From Actinidia chinensis (lineage: Eukaryota > Streptophyta > Magnoliopsida > Ericales > Actinidiaceae), in contig CM018902.1 of the NCBI GenBank assembly GCA_009663005.1, positions 10,638,877-10,648,876 of the forward strand: DNA of 10,000 nucleotides. The letters are read 5' to 3'. This document shows positions 1-8,610 of the stretch, in pieces (within the stretch, counting starts at the first letter, position 1; each line of letters begins with the position of its first letter). The notes below the pieces were generated by a model that made no database searches, had not been told where the DNA came from, and saw only the letters and a list, made by a program, of their open reading frames with translations. A program made the translations under genes and the position numbers.

Positions 1-274
1 ATTCAACTTTGTTGTGTATCTCATAATGTACCAATTTGATGATCAATTTATAGGGTGGTAATTATTTGAATTTTTTATATATTGATTTAGAGAGCGCACA
101 CACACACACACATATATATTGTCTCAATTGCTTTTTGCTGGTAATTTATGATTTTTTTTTGTACCTTTTTCCGACTGGATTTTAAGAAAAGCAACAATAA
201 CATTGTAGGTAAGCTACTTTAAGATATAAGTTTAGAAGAACAAGCTCAGTCAGATTGGTTAGCTGCAAATTACC
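1..274 (+). promoter_or_regulatory. Upstream region and 5' leader of the NPF8-type transporter gene
   Basis: This AT-rich stretch precedes the transporter start codon. It contains a (CA)8 microsatellite at 97-112, followed directly by a TATATAT run at 113-119 that could serve as a TATA box about 155 bases before the ATG. The microsatellite and run are plainly visible. Their promoter role is inference, and the transcription start cannot be fixed from sequence. A second AT-rich stretch at 73-83 is an alternative. No upstream coding exon was recognised: the first exon already holds the whole N terminus expected for the family. Confidence 0.3.
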
Positions 275-3200
275 ATGGCTCTGGGTGACACGTTTACGAA
301 CGATGGGACGGTTGATATCCATAAAATGCCGGCTGTGAGGGAGAGAACTGGAAGCTGGAAGGCTTGCCGCTTCATTCTTGGTACGGTTTCAGAGTTCTAA
401 TGTTTTCGTTGTCTCTCGATTTGATATATCCCTCTTTCTCATGTACAAATTTTCTTGCAGGAAATGAATGCTGTGAGAGGTTGGCATATTACGGTATGGG
501 CACCAATCTGGTGAACTATCTCGAGAAACGCCTCAACATGGGGAATGTGACTGCATCAAACACTGTCACGAATTGGTCGGGAACTTGTTATATCACACCA
601 TTGATTGGGGCTTTTCTTGCTGATTCTTACTTGGGACGATATTGGACAATTGCCAGTTTCTCGATCATCTATGTTTTCGTAAGTCGCTCTCTTGCCATGT
701 TTCGAAACCTTGATATCTTGAACTTTATTTATCTTGCATTTGACTCGAGTTTTACGAATCCCAATATGATTTTTGTTTGGTGTATATATGAATCGAGCAA
801 GTTATTCATAAATTTATCAGTATTTTGCCTGTCAAGCAGCCTCAAGATTTCATTGTTGCCAAAAACAATTTACTTTAAGCCTTCCTTTTTTTGCAATTTG
901 GTTTGTACAACAATTTTAGGCAGGGTGGTAACACGTGGTATCAGGTAACATTTTGGCACTGGTGACGCAGCCATGTAACAATTAATATCAAACAGGACCG
1001 GCCATATACTTGTAAATCTAGGTATCAGACAATCCAAATCCCGATATGTAAAACACATAAAATATGTTTGGAGAACCTGTTTTCGTGAAAGTACTTTGAA
1101 AACAACCCACATTTTGGCATTGGGGACGCAGCCATGTAAAGTTCAATATTGCACAGGATCATCCAATATATTTGTAAATCTAGGTATTAGACATTCCAAA
1201 TCCTGATACGTTGAACACATAAAACATGTTTGGAGAATCTGTTTTCGTGAAAGTAATTTGAAAACAGCCCACTATTTAGAAAGCGCCAAAAAGATGTTCT
1301 TGAATTCTTCAAACCTATTTCGCTTAAAAACGTATAGGGGAACAATTTTAAAAACAGTTTCTAAAAAGTGTTATGCAAAACAAATTTTTCTTTGGAAATT
1401 GATGAAAACTCTATTTGTGTTGTAGGGGATGACACTCTTAACGCTGTCTGCTTCAGTCAAAGTACTAAAGCCTCTCTGCGACAATGATGTTTGCCACCCG
1501 AATACATCTCAAACTGCAATCTGCTTCGTAGCTCTGTACTTAATCGCTATCGGGACAGGTGGAATCAAACCGTGTGTCTCGTCCTTCGGTGCAGACCAAT
1601 TCGATGAAACCGACACAACCGAGAAGAAAAAGAAGAGTTCCTTCTTCAATTGGTTCTACTTGTCAATCAACATTGGTGCGCTCATTGCCTCCTCGGTTCT
1701 CGTTTGGATTCAAATGAATGTGGGGTGGGGATGGGGGTTTGGTATACCGGCTGTTGCAATGGCGTTTGCAGTCGTGTTTTTCTTCTCTGGTAGCCGCTTG
1801 TACCGGCTACAGAAACCCGGGGGGAGTCCATTGACGCGGATTTTTCAGGTGGTGGTTGTGTCGATGAGAAAGTCCCATGTGGTAGTTCCTGATGACAAGT
1901 CTCTTCTTTATGAGACTGCAGATGAGGAGTGCAACATCCAAGGAAGCAGAAAGCTCGAGCACACAGATAAGTTGAGGTAATCAATCACCTTGTAACCCGA
2001 CTTCATTTAACTAGATTGTGTGAAATAAATAAAGTAGAGGAAAAACAGAAATTAATTTCCTATGCGTATTTAAAGGTGTCAAACAGGTGGGCTGGTATGA
2101 GTACAATGTGTTAAAACTCTGGCATGGCATGATTATAATGAGCACGACACGTTTATGTTAACAAATCTTAAATGATTTAGGTTGTTTAATGCATTAACCT
2201 CATTCATAAAAATAAAAAAATATTAGCACAAATGAGCCAGACTAATGGGTCGTATCGGGCTTAGGTTTTTATCAAATGGACATGGCACGACACGAAGCAT
2301 GGTAAGCACGATAATAAATGGGCTGGACTGGCACAACGCGGCCTGTTTGATACCTCGAGGTGTGTTCTTTTGACAATAATTTTGTAGGAAAATTAAAATG
2401 CGGTAGTAGAACTGCGTAAGGAAGTTCTGAAAAAATAAGAATCCCACAAATTCACGCGTGTTTTTTGGGGATAAATCTCGAGGGAAAACTAATTCTAACA
2501 CTATTTTTCTTTCCTGACAACTTAAGAAGCACAGTTCCAGACACGGATACGCAAACGGACACATGACATGGACATAGGACACGACAATCTCAAAAAAATT
2601 AGAACATTGACACGGCGGGAATACGGCAATTCTTTTATATATATATACTTTTATTTGTTATCTATTAGACAAAAAATATTTATTTGTTTTTATTAGTTAC
2701 TTATATATTTTTATTTATATATATTATATTTTTTACTATATTTTTATTTGTTATCTATATGGGCACGCCGGAGATGGTCATCAGGATTGTCGGTGGTTCG
2801 ATCGATCTTAGTTGTTCTCTCTCTCCATATGGTTTAACTGAATGCATATTAGGCCGAGAGATATTAGGATAAAAATCTCTTTGTAATTTTTTACTTTTGA
2901 CCCCAAAACTAATTTTTAAGATTGCAAATTGTATCCCGGGGTGTGTATTATGTGTCCCATGACGTGTCTTAGTCATGGGACACGCGTGTCCTATCTTTAA
3001 AATAATAATAAAATATAGGACATGACTGGTGGTGTGTCCCATGCGTGATCAAAGAGTGTCGGTGTCTGACATGGATACGGGAATTAATTTGAAGTGTTCG
3101 TGTTACATAGCTGACAAGTGAACGGGTCTCAAGTTTTCTTTGAGTCACATAATAGGTTTGGGGATTCCTAGAAATGTAACTACTTACGGTCTTTGAAATC

Positions 3201-4291
3201 AAGAGAGAATGTTCAAGATTCTATAAAATTGACCTTAGAATATTTTTCTTCAATTTGGAAGTTGGATTCTTTTTTCTTCAATTTGGAAGTTGGATTCTTA
3301 TATATTATGAAATTTTTTTAATCAAGGAAACTCTTAAGCTGTGTTTGGATCAAAGATTTAGTGGAGGAAGAGGAAGTAAATGAATAAGTTGATAGATGCA
3401 ACTTAGTTTTTCTGCCTCAACAGTATTTACAATAATTAGGAAATGTCCAATTCCAGATTTTTCGACAAGGCTGCCGTGGAGATGGAAGCCGATCACGCCA
3501 AGGGCTCTCTAAACCCGTGGCGACTATGCACGGTAACCCAAGTCGAGGAGCTCAAGTCCATCATCCGGTTGCTCCCTGTTTGGGCATCGGGAATCGTCTT
3601 CGCCACCGTCTATAGCCAAATGAGTACCATGTTTGTTCTCCAAGGCAACACCATGGACCAGCACATGGGACCTAACTTTAAAATCCCGTCTGCCTCCCTC
3701 TCCCTCTTCGACACCCTCAGCGTCATCTTCTGGGCCTCGGTGTACGACCGCATCATCATCTCATTCGCAAGAAGGTTCACCGGCCACGAGCGCGGATTCA
3801 CTCAGCTTCAACGGATGGGAATTGGGCTCGTCATTTCCATATTGTCCATGGTTGTTGCGGGGGTTTTGGAGGTCATTAGGCTCGACTTTGTGAGGAAAAA
3901 CGATTACTATGTCTTGAAGGAAATACCCGTGTCCATTTTCTGGCAAGTTCCGCAGTATTTCCTCATTGGGTGCGCGGAGGTGTTCACTTTCATCGGGCAG
4001 CTGGAGTTTTTCTACGACCAGGCACCAGACGCGATGAGGAGCTTGTGCTCGGCTCTGTCGCTCACAACTGTTGCGTTGGGGAACTATTTGAGCACTCTGC
4101 TGGTGACGATTGTGACGACAGTGACCACGAGAGGAGACGGTGAGCTCGGGTGGATACCGGATAACTTGAATAGGGGCCATTTGGACTATTTCTACTGGCT
4201 GTTGGCTATTCTCAGTGTGGTTAATTTCCTTGTGTATCTTTGGATTTCCAAGTGGTACACTTACAAGAGGGCCACTGGAAGCGCTTATTGA
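275..4291 (+). CDS. NPF8.1: Proton-coupled di/tripeptide transporter, NPF8.1/PTR1 type (four exons)
   Basis: Exons are 275-380, 461-678, 1426-1976 and 3457-4291. They total 1710 nt and encode 569 residues, matching the usual ~570 of this subfamily. All three introns have GT/AG ends (381-460, 679-1425, 1977-3456), and the joins restore family motifs: FILG/NECCER, YVF/GMTLL and [12 protein letters not shown]. The proton-coupling ExxER motif is at residues 38-42. The TM4 lysine is K156 in GTGGIKPC, then FGADQFD at 162-168 and the PTR signature [13 protein letters not shown] near 181-193. The conserved TM10 glutamate is E475 in [15 protein letters not shown]. Twelve membrane spans are expected. 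By family knowledge the protein imports di- and tripeptides with protons at the plasma membrane. From memory it resembles Arabidopsis PTR1 most closely, including the ACRFILG form of the first motif; NPF8.2/PTR5 is the alternative. The start at 275 gives a typical N terminus with DGTVDIHK. No lesion was seen, so it looks functional. Confidence 0.95.
948..1271 (+). repeat. 161-bp tandem direct duplication in intron 2 of the transporter
   Basis: Two head-to-tail units, about 948-1108 and 1109-1271, align at an offset of 161 bases, rising to 162 after a one-base indel. Shared blocks include GACGCAGCCATGTAA (964 and 1125), TTGTAAATCTAGGTAT and GTTTTCGTGAAAGTA. The units differ by scattered substitutions, so the duplication is not recent. 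No terminal inverted repeat or coding potential was seen. It makes up nearly half of the 747-bp intron. Confidence 0.9.
2074..2355. mobile_element. Short inverted-repeat element (MITE-like) in intron 3
   Basis: The ends carry a 14-bp terminal inverted repeat: AGGTGTCAAACAGG at 2074-2087, and CCTGTTTGATACCT at 2342-2355, whose reverse complement matches at 13 of 14 positions. The 282-bp interior has no coding capacity, but repeats GGGCTGG and GCACGACACG-type motifs near both ends. Size, end structure and intronic location fit a non-autonomous DNA transposon. I could not identify a target-site duplication, so the superfamily is undetermined and the element may be old. Confidence 0.55.
2521..3110. 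mobile_element. 590-bp non-autonomous element with 7-bp target-site duplication in intron 3
   Basis: The stretch is flanked by identical CTGACAA heptamers at 2514-2520 and 3111-3117, as left by transposon insertion. Its ends are imperfect inverted repeats: the left begins CTTAAGAAGCAC, and the right end, read in reverse complement, begins CTATGTAACACG. Subterminal zones on both sides are rich in GACACGG, GGACAC and GGATACG motifs in opposite orientations. The core (about 2636-2760) is TA-rich with a repeated TTTTATTTGTTATCTAT. There is no transposase ORF. A 7-bp duplication lies between the usual hAT (8) and Mutator (8-11) lengths, so the superfamily is left open. It accounts for 40% of the 1480-bp intron. 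Confidence 0.65.
3243..3298 (+). repeat. Perfect 28-bp tandem duplication in intron 3
   Basis: Units 3243-3270 and 3271-3298 are identical; each runs from TTTTTCTTCAATTTGG to TTGGATTCT. Two exact copies point to a recent replication-slippage event. It lies about 160 bases before the intron's acceptor site, and no function is apparent. Confidence 0.95.
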
Positions 4292-4353
4292 AGTGTGTTT
4301 TGGTTGCTTCTAGTTGAAGTCTAGCTAAAATATTTGAATTATGCACACATATT

Positions 4354-4638
4354 ACTTGCACCGTATTCATATAATACTTGCACTTTTACTCTCTTGAATA
4401 AAATCGCCACCACCCTCATTCTCTCTTCATTTATTACCCCAAAAGTCTCTTTCACTGAAAACCCTATTGTGGCTTAAGTTGTTACATGGTGCATGTGAAT
4501 TATGCATATAAGACAAGTAAAACGTGTGTCCGGTATACAAAGTTGTACCGAACAGACGTTTCACTTGCACCAAGGCACGTAATAATTTTACACCGAGCAC
4601 ACGTTTCATTTGCACCAGATGCATAGTTCACTTGCACC
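4354..4638 (+). repeat. Dispersed ACTTGCACC-type short repeats in the 3' flank
   Basis: The motif ACTTGCACC or a one-base variant occurs at 4354-4362, 4376-4384 (ending T), 4563-4571, 4608-4616 (ATTTGCACC) and 4630-4638. The last three sit in a degenerate repeat that also shares CGTTTCA before the motif and GCAC...AATAA after it. There is no open reading frame of convincing quality here. The motif is visible; any role is unknown. Confidence 0.5.
4397..4402 (+). terminator. Polyadenylation signal of the transporter gene
   Basis: A canonical AATAAA lies 105 bases after the TGA stop codon, in an AT-rich stretch suitable for the 3' end of the transcript. Plant polyadenylation signals are loose, so this is a plausible rather than a proven site. 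Confidence 0.5.
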
Positions 4639-4639
4639 G

Positions 4640-5640
4640 TGCACTCAATAACTTGGTCTTAACACGATATCGTATAAGGGTCCTGAAAAGAAGAGGGAAG
4701 GAGCATTATATAGTGGTGGGAGGTTGGTCTGAATGTGGAGGGAGGAAGTGGTCTTGGTCAGAACTTTTTTTTGGTCATCCCTAATCACAAACTCTTATCA
4801 TCGTGTCGAAAGTACTAGTTGTCTTAGTATGTTCTGTGAAGAGTGCTAATATTTTATGTGAACATTTGAACTTCTCCAAATGAGGAATAAATGGCAGCCC
4901 CATCGCTAAAAACTATCGAAGGCTTGCGATCTAATGAGGCCTATTGGAGCACGAGCGCACGATTTTAAGTTTTTTTTTTGTCTTAGTATTCTTTAGTATT
5001 ATCAATTTCTGTGTCGAGTCAGTTCACAAGATACTTTATCTTTACTTTTAAATGAGCCTCCTGCTTGTGGATGTTAGGATTGGTTTTCGGATTAGTTGGT
5101 TCAATGAGTCGGATACCGAGTTATCGAAAAAATATTTTATTGTATGATAAAGTAATAATTAACCGTGCCACTATTTATGTTTTTCTTACTTAACCCGTTT
5201 ACAAGAATAACTTGTACTAGCTACATGAATAAACTTGATCTCCACCAATTACATGATTTTGTTAGTACAAGTTATTTGTATAAAAGGTACAAATAATTTT
5301 TTGAAGCGGGAGCAAGTCTTTTTTTTTTTTTTTTTACTTGTGAACAAATCGAGTAAAAAATACATAAATAGTTGCACAATCAATAATTATTATATTACAA
5401 GAATAGGTTTAATTTTATTATATTAGCTAAAATAAATTGAATAATGTTTGTGTTTGAATCTTAGGCACAAAAATAAATAGAAAAAAGCAGGAGGGAAGAG
5501 AGTGCTTTCTACGAGAGAAGCATTTTATTAAAAGAAAATATAAAAAATATTTTCAATTATTGAAAATATTTAAAAAATTATTGAAATAGATTTAAATAAA
5601 TGATATAGCTCCAGTCAAAAACAGATAAGGATACTTTGAA
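4640..5640. other. AT-rich intergenic spacer without recognisable genes
   Basis: About 1 kb lies between the transporter's 3' flank and the core promoter of the next gene. It contains homopolymer runs, including a long T run around 5319-5335, AT-rich low-complexity DNA and a perfect palindrome listed separately. The short open frames have no conserved motif and no coherent codon usage. I see no tRNA-like or other RNA structure. Confidence 0.6.
5545..5571. repeat. Perfect 27-bp AT-rich palindrome
   Basis: The 13-base arms AAATATTTTCAAT (5545-5557) and ATTGAAAATATTT (5559-5571) pair perfectly around a single T at 5558. It lies about 78 bases upstream of the TATA box of the next gene, so it could be a protein-binding or hairpin site. 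In such AT-rich DNA it may also be a chance product. Confidence 0.7.
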
Positions 5641-5648
5641 TGAGAGGC

Positions 5649-5670
5649 TATAAACTCTTTTACACTACAG

Positions 5671-5704
<34 letters not shown>
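5649..5704 (+). promoter_or_regulatory. TATA box and (TC)15 pyrimidine tract of the membrane-protein gene
   Basis: TATAAA occupies 5649-5654, followed by a perfect (TC)15 repeat at 5675-5704. A transcription start about 30 bases after the TATA box would fall inside the TC tract. Pyrimidine patches at this position are common in plant core promoters. The first AUG after it is at 5715, only about 35 bases downstream. This placement matters because that AUG is not in frame with the conserved protein. Confidence 0.6.
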
Positions 5705-5707
<3 letters not shown>

Positions 5708-5714
5708 GAAGAAC

Positions 5715-7119
5715 ATGATGATTTCCTTCCAAGCCATGCAAATCCCTTTACTCTATCCAAGCATGCCCTTTTCCACACAAGAGGACTCTCCCACAAGAAG
5801 AGCAATCCCCTGGTTCTCTCACTATGCAAACCCAAGGAATCAAATTCAGAAGACCTCCCACCCAAAGGAGATGCTCGGAAACAGGAACTGCTTGCCACCA
5901 TTGCAATGCTTCAGACTCAGAAAGTCCGTGTCACCGACTACTTAGACGAGCGATCCGCCTATCTAACTGAATTCGCCAAAAAAGCCAACACGGAGATCGA
6001 GCAGATAGGAGAAAATGCCGTCAAGGAACTCGAGGAAGCCAGTGCCACGGTCTGTTCCATCTTCTTAAACATGGCCATGTTTGATTGTTTCCAAAATCAG
6101 TTTGCCACAATAAACAACACTTTGTTTTCATATCTTATTATTTTTTAGCAGAAATGATCTTCGGAAATATGAAGACGTCTTTTTGATGTTTTCTCAAAAC
6201 TGGGTTTTCCCCCATAGAAACTCTACCAAAAAAAAGTTTTGAAAACCGTCAACCTGATGTTTTCTATGTTTTCCGGAAACCAAAACCAAATAGGGATGGA
6301 GAATATATATAACCGGCCCTGTTGATTGTGGTATTGAAATGAACATGTGCTCCATCTTCTTAAACATGACTGGCCCTGTTTGATTGTTTCCAAAATCAGT
6401 TTTCCAGAATACTTTTCAGAAATCATTTATGAAAACAAAAACACTTGTTTTCAATACGTTATTACTTTTTTGCAGAAATGGTCTTCGAGAATATGAAGAC
6501 ATCGTTTTGGTAGTTTCTCAAAACTGAGTTCCCCCCTCCCGAAGAATTCTCCGAAAACAAGTTTTGAAAACTGTCAACGGAACAGAAAACAAAATCGAAA
6601 CCAAAACAGGGATGGAAACCAAAACAGGGGTGGAGAACATATATATAACCTTGTTTATTCAATTATGCATATCAGATAATGGAGAACCTAGACAGCAGCA
6701 TGCAAGAATTTGAAGAATCGGCAGAGTTGAACAAAATTGAGATTGAGGAGAGTGAGAAACAGTTAGCAGAGTTCGAGGGTCAAATTGAGAAGGACAGGAA
6801 TGATGGACTATTCTTTAAGAGCTTGAGGCAGATGAAGCCTGATGAAAAAGCAAAAGCCAAAGAAGAAATGGAGAAGATTAAGCAGCTTACTATCGGCAGG
6901 GCCGGATCAAAGACCAGGCAGAGGATCTACCTTGCATTGATCGGATTGCTCGTCATCGGGATTGCTGATTCCTTGATCACTTCTTCATCCGGATGGCAAA
7001 AGGTTGTGATTCTTGGATTGATCCTTGTCGGTTTGTTTTCTCAACTCGTCTACGAGCAGAAGATATTATCCGAAACAGAAAAAATGGTAAAGGAAAAAAT
7101 CGAGGAGAAGAAAGAGTGA
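5715..7119 (+). CDS. Predicted plastid-targeted two-span membrane protein; start codon out of frame (two exons)
   Basis: Exon 1 runs to 6049 and exon 2 covers 6676-7119, with a phase-0 intron 6050-6675; the donor GTCTGT is weak and the acceptor ATCAG ordinary. Conserved sequence in exon 1 (QKVRVTDYLDERSAYLTEFA) reads in the frame that contains codon 5906. That frame is open back to a stop at 5651 and upstream gives a Ser/Lys/His/Leu-rich stretch resembling a transit peptide, but it has no ATG before 5906. The first AUGs after the promoter, 5715 and 5718, are in another frame; one extra T near 5722-5724 would join them, giving about 259 residues. Exon 2 is acidic and helical (FEESAELNKIEIEESEKQ), then has two hydrophobic spans (about 6925-6978 and 7003-7048) and a charged tail. 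From memory it resembles Arabidopsis At1g42960/At4g13220, reported at the chloroplast inner envelope; molecular function unknown. It could be intact with a sequencing error, use ATG 5906 (195 residues, no transit peptide), or be newly broken. Confidence 0.75.
6073..6295. mobile_element. MITE-like element, copy 1
   Basis: It begins GGCCATGTTTGATTGTTTCC and ends GGAAACCAAAACCAAATAGGG; the reverse complement of the end (CCCTATTTGGTTTTGGTTTCC) matches the start with small gaps. The inner part has further inverted GTTTTC/GAAAAC motifs that could fold. There is no coding capacity. The CCCTGTTTG-type terminus suggests a PIF/Harbinger (Tourist-like) or similar MITE. That class is inference, since no clear target-site duplication was found. 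Confidence 0.55.
6372..6611. mobile_element. MITE-like element, copy 2
   Basis: Its terminal inverted repeats are better kept than in copy 1: GGCCCTGTTTGATTGTTTCC at the left, and GAAACCAAAACAGGG at the right, whose reverse complement is CCCTGTTTTGGTTTC. It is longer by about 40 bases inside. Just past and overlapping its right end, an 18-bp unit (AAACCAAAACAGGGATGG) is tandemly doubled at 6598-6633 with one mismatch. Confidence 0.55.
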
Positions 7120-7403
7120 AGTCCTTTCTTTCCTCGGACTAATTAAATTAGTAGCTAGAAGCATTTTTTGCCATGTATGTAGCATGAGATATAACCTCAA
7201 GTGATATCTTACCACTTAAATGCTGATACATCAAGCAACTTCACTTTTGCATCATCATCTACTTTTTTGGTGATATTTCTTAATCGCCAAAACAAATGTG
7301 TAACGAAGTTACCGAGTATAATGCTTTGCAATTGATCTTTCGTGCATCATGGTACTCAAAACAATAGAAGCAATAGAGCTTTTAAATCTTATAAACTACA
7401 ACA

Positions 7404-7949
7404 TTTTATGCATCACTGTGCTGAAAACAATTGTGTTGAACAAACTCGAGATTGAGAAGAGGAAGAAGTTATCAGAGTGAGAAGGTCACATTGAGGACGA
7501 CAAGAATGAAGGGCTATTCTTTAAGAATTTGAGGCAGAAAAAGAGTAATGAAAAAGAAAAATCTAGAGTGGAAAGGGAGACGATTAGGGAGCTTACCATA
7601 GACAGTATCAGTACAAAGACTAGGCCGAAAATTTACCTTGCACATTGACTTGCTGATTCTTTGACCTCTTTTTCATCTTGATGGCAAAAGGTTGCCATTC
7701 ATGGGGTGATTCTCGTGGGTTTGATTTCTCTACTCATCTACAAAAAGGTTTGACGTCTTTCATTAGTCTAACTAATTTTGCACAAACAAATGTAGCATGA
7801 GATATAACTACAAGTGTGGTCTTACCACATAGGGCTAATACATCAAGCAACATTACTTTTGCATTATCATCTAGTTTTGGTGAAATTTCTTAATCGCCAA
7901 ATTTCTTACGAGTAACTGAGTTACTTTGTATAATGCTTCTTAATAGATC
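7404..7949 (+). pseudogene. Partial decayed copy B of the membrane-protein gene (exon 2 plus 3' flank)
   Basis: From TTGAAC at 7436 it aligns with the parent exon from 6727, so it lacks exon 1, the intron and the first 17 codons of exon 2. Readable parts include LNKLEIEK, NEGLFFKNLRQ, IRELTID and ADSLTS. It has in-frame stops at the parent's EF position (GAG TGA), at the start of the first span and in SS*WQ, plus a deletion inside that span. The frame ends after a LIYKK-like block, and the coding tail is missing. The following flank repeats the parent's 3' flank (GTAGCATGAGATATAAC, then TACATCAAGCAAC). It cannot encode the protein. Confidence 0.85.
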
Positions 7950-8610
7950 TTTTATGCATAATTGTGCTGGAATCATTTGTGTTGAACAAACTCGAGATTG
8001 AGAAGAGTGTGAAGAAGTAGCAGATTTCAAGGTCAAATTAAGAGGGACAGGAATGATGGTTTATTCTTTAAGAACTTGAGGTGTAGGTAGCGTATTGAAG
8101 AAAGCAAAAGTTAAAGAGGAAATGAGAAGTTTAGGAAGCTTACTATAGACAGTGCAGGATCAAAGACCAGGTGGTCGTCACCGGGATTACCGATTCGTTG
8201 ATCTCCTCTTCATCTGGATGGCAAGAGGTTGCGATTCTTGTGGTGATTTTGGTGGGTTAGATTTCTCAAATCATCTATGAGCAGAAGAAATTATCAGAAA
8301 CAGAAAGAATAGAAAAGGAGAAAATTTAAGACAAGAAAGAGTGAAGTCCTCTGTCTAATTTATTTTTTTCATAGCATTTTTCATGACATACAATTATAGC
8401 ATGAGATATAACTCCAAGTGCAATCTTTCCACTTGGGGCTAATACATCAAGCAGCTTCACTTTTGCATCATCATCTATTTTGGGTGATATTTCTTAATCA
8501 CCAAAACGAAGTGTAACTGAGTTACTGTGTATAATGCTTTGAAATTGACCTTTTTATGCATCATTGAACTGAAAACAATAGAAACAATGAAGTCTTTATA
8601 TCTAATGAGT
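7950..8610 (+). pseudogene. Partial decayed copy C of the membrane-protein gene (exon 2 plus 3' flank)
   Basis: This second partial copy starts at the same place in the exon (TTGAAC at 7982). It carries stops and frameshifts early (GAAGTAG, AATTAAGAG) and has lost about 30 bases before the first span. Unlike copy B it keeps the end of the coding region (GAGCAGAAGAAATTATC ... AAGAAAGAGTGAAGTCC) and a long 3' flank to about 8610. It is closer to the parent than copy B in several blocks, such as GGACAGGAATGATGG and GGATCAAAGACCAGG. It is non-functional as a protein gene. Confidence 0.85.

Larger units (their letters stand above)
6051..6650 (+). repeat. Tandem segmental duplication filling the intron
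   Basis: Unit 1 (about 6051-6314) and unit 2 (about 6346-6650) share the order TCCATCTTCTTAAACATG, GTTTGATTGTTTCC, CAGAAATG, CTCAAAACTG, AAGTTTTGAAAAC and ATATATAACC. The offset grows from 295 to 336 because unit 2 has about 40 extra bases in its first half. Both units contain a MITE-like core plus the same flanks, so one insertion was probably duplicated together with its surroundings. The first unit begins right at the splice donor. Confidence 0.85.

Noticed and set aside
208..214. GTAGGTAAGC donor-like sequence in the leader
   Set aside because: No acceptor at a workable distance before the ATG at 275, so a 5' UTR intron is not supported.
364..948. Open frame of 194 codons starting in exon 1
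   Set aside because: It is the transporter's exon 2 read through both flanking introns. Motif continuity and the GTAAGT donor at 679 show splicing instead.
1682..1984. 100-codon minus-strand frame over transporter exon 3
   Set aside because: Shadow of a clear conserved exon, with no motif of its own.
2223..2582. 119-codon minus-strand frame in intron 3
   Set aside because: It spans the edges of two repeat elements, shows no conserved motif and lies inside an intron.
3761..4180. 139-codon minus-strand frame over transporter exon 4
   Set aside because: Shadow of conserved coding sequence on the other strand.
4524..4784. 86-codon frame in the spacer
   Set aside because: Its composition follows the short TTGCACC repeats, and no domain or transcript signal supports it.
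5665..5901. 78-codon minus-strand frame
   Set aside because: It is antisense to exon 1 and contains the reverse of the TC repeat as an artificial Arg-Glu run.
5640..5945. 101-codon plus-strand frame through the TC repeat
   Set aside because: It starts upstream of the probable transcription start, gets its length from the repeat and lacks any conserved motif. The other frame carries the conserved protein. It remains relevant only because the first AUGs lie in it.
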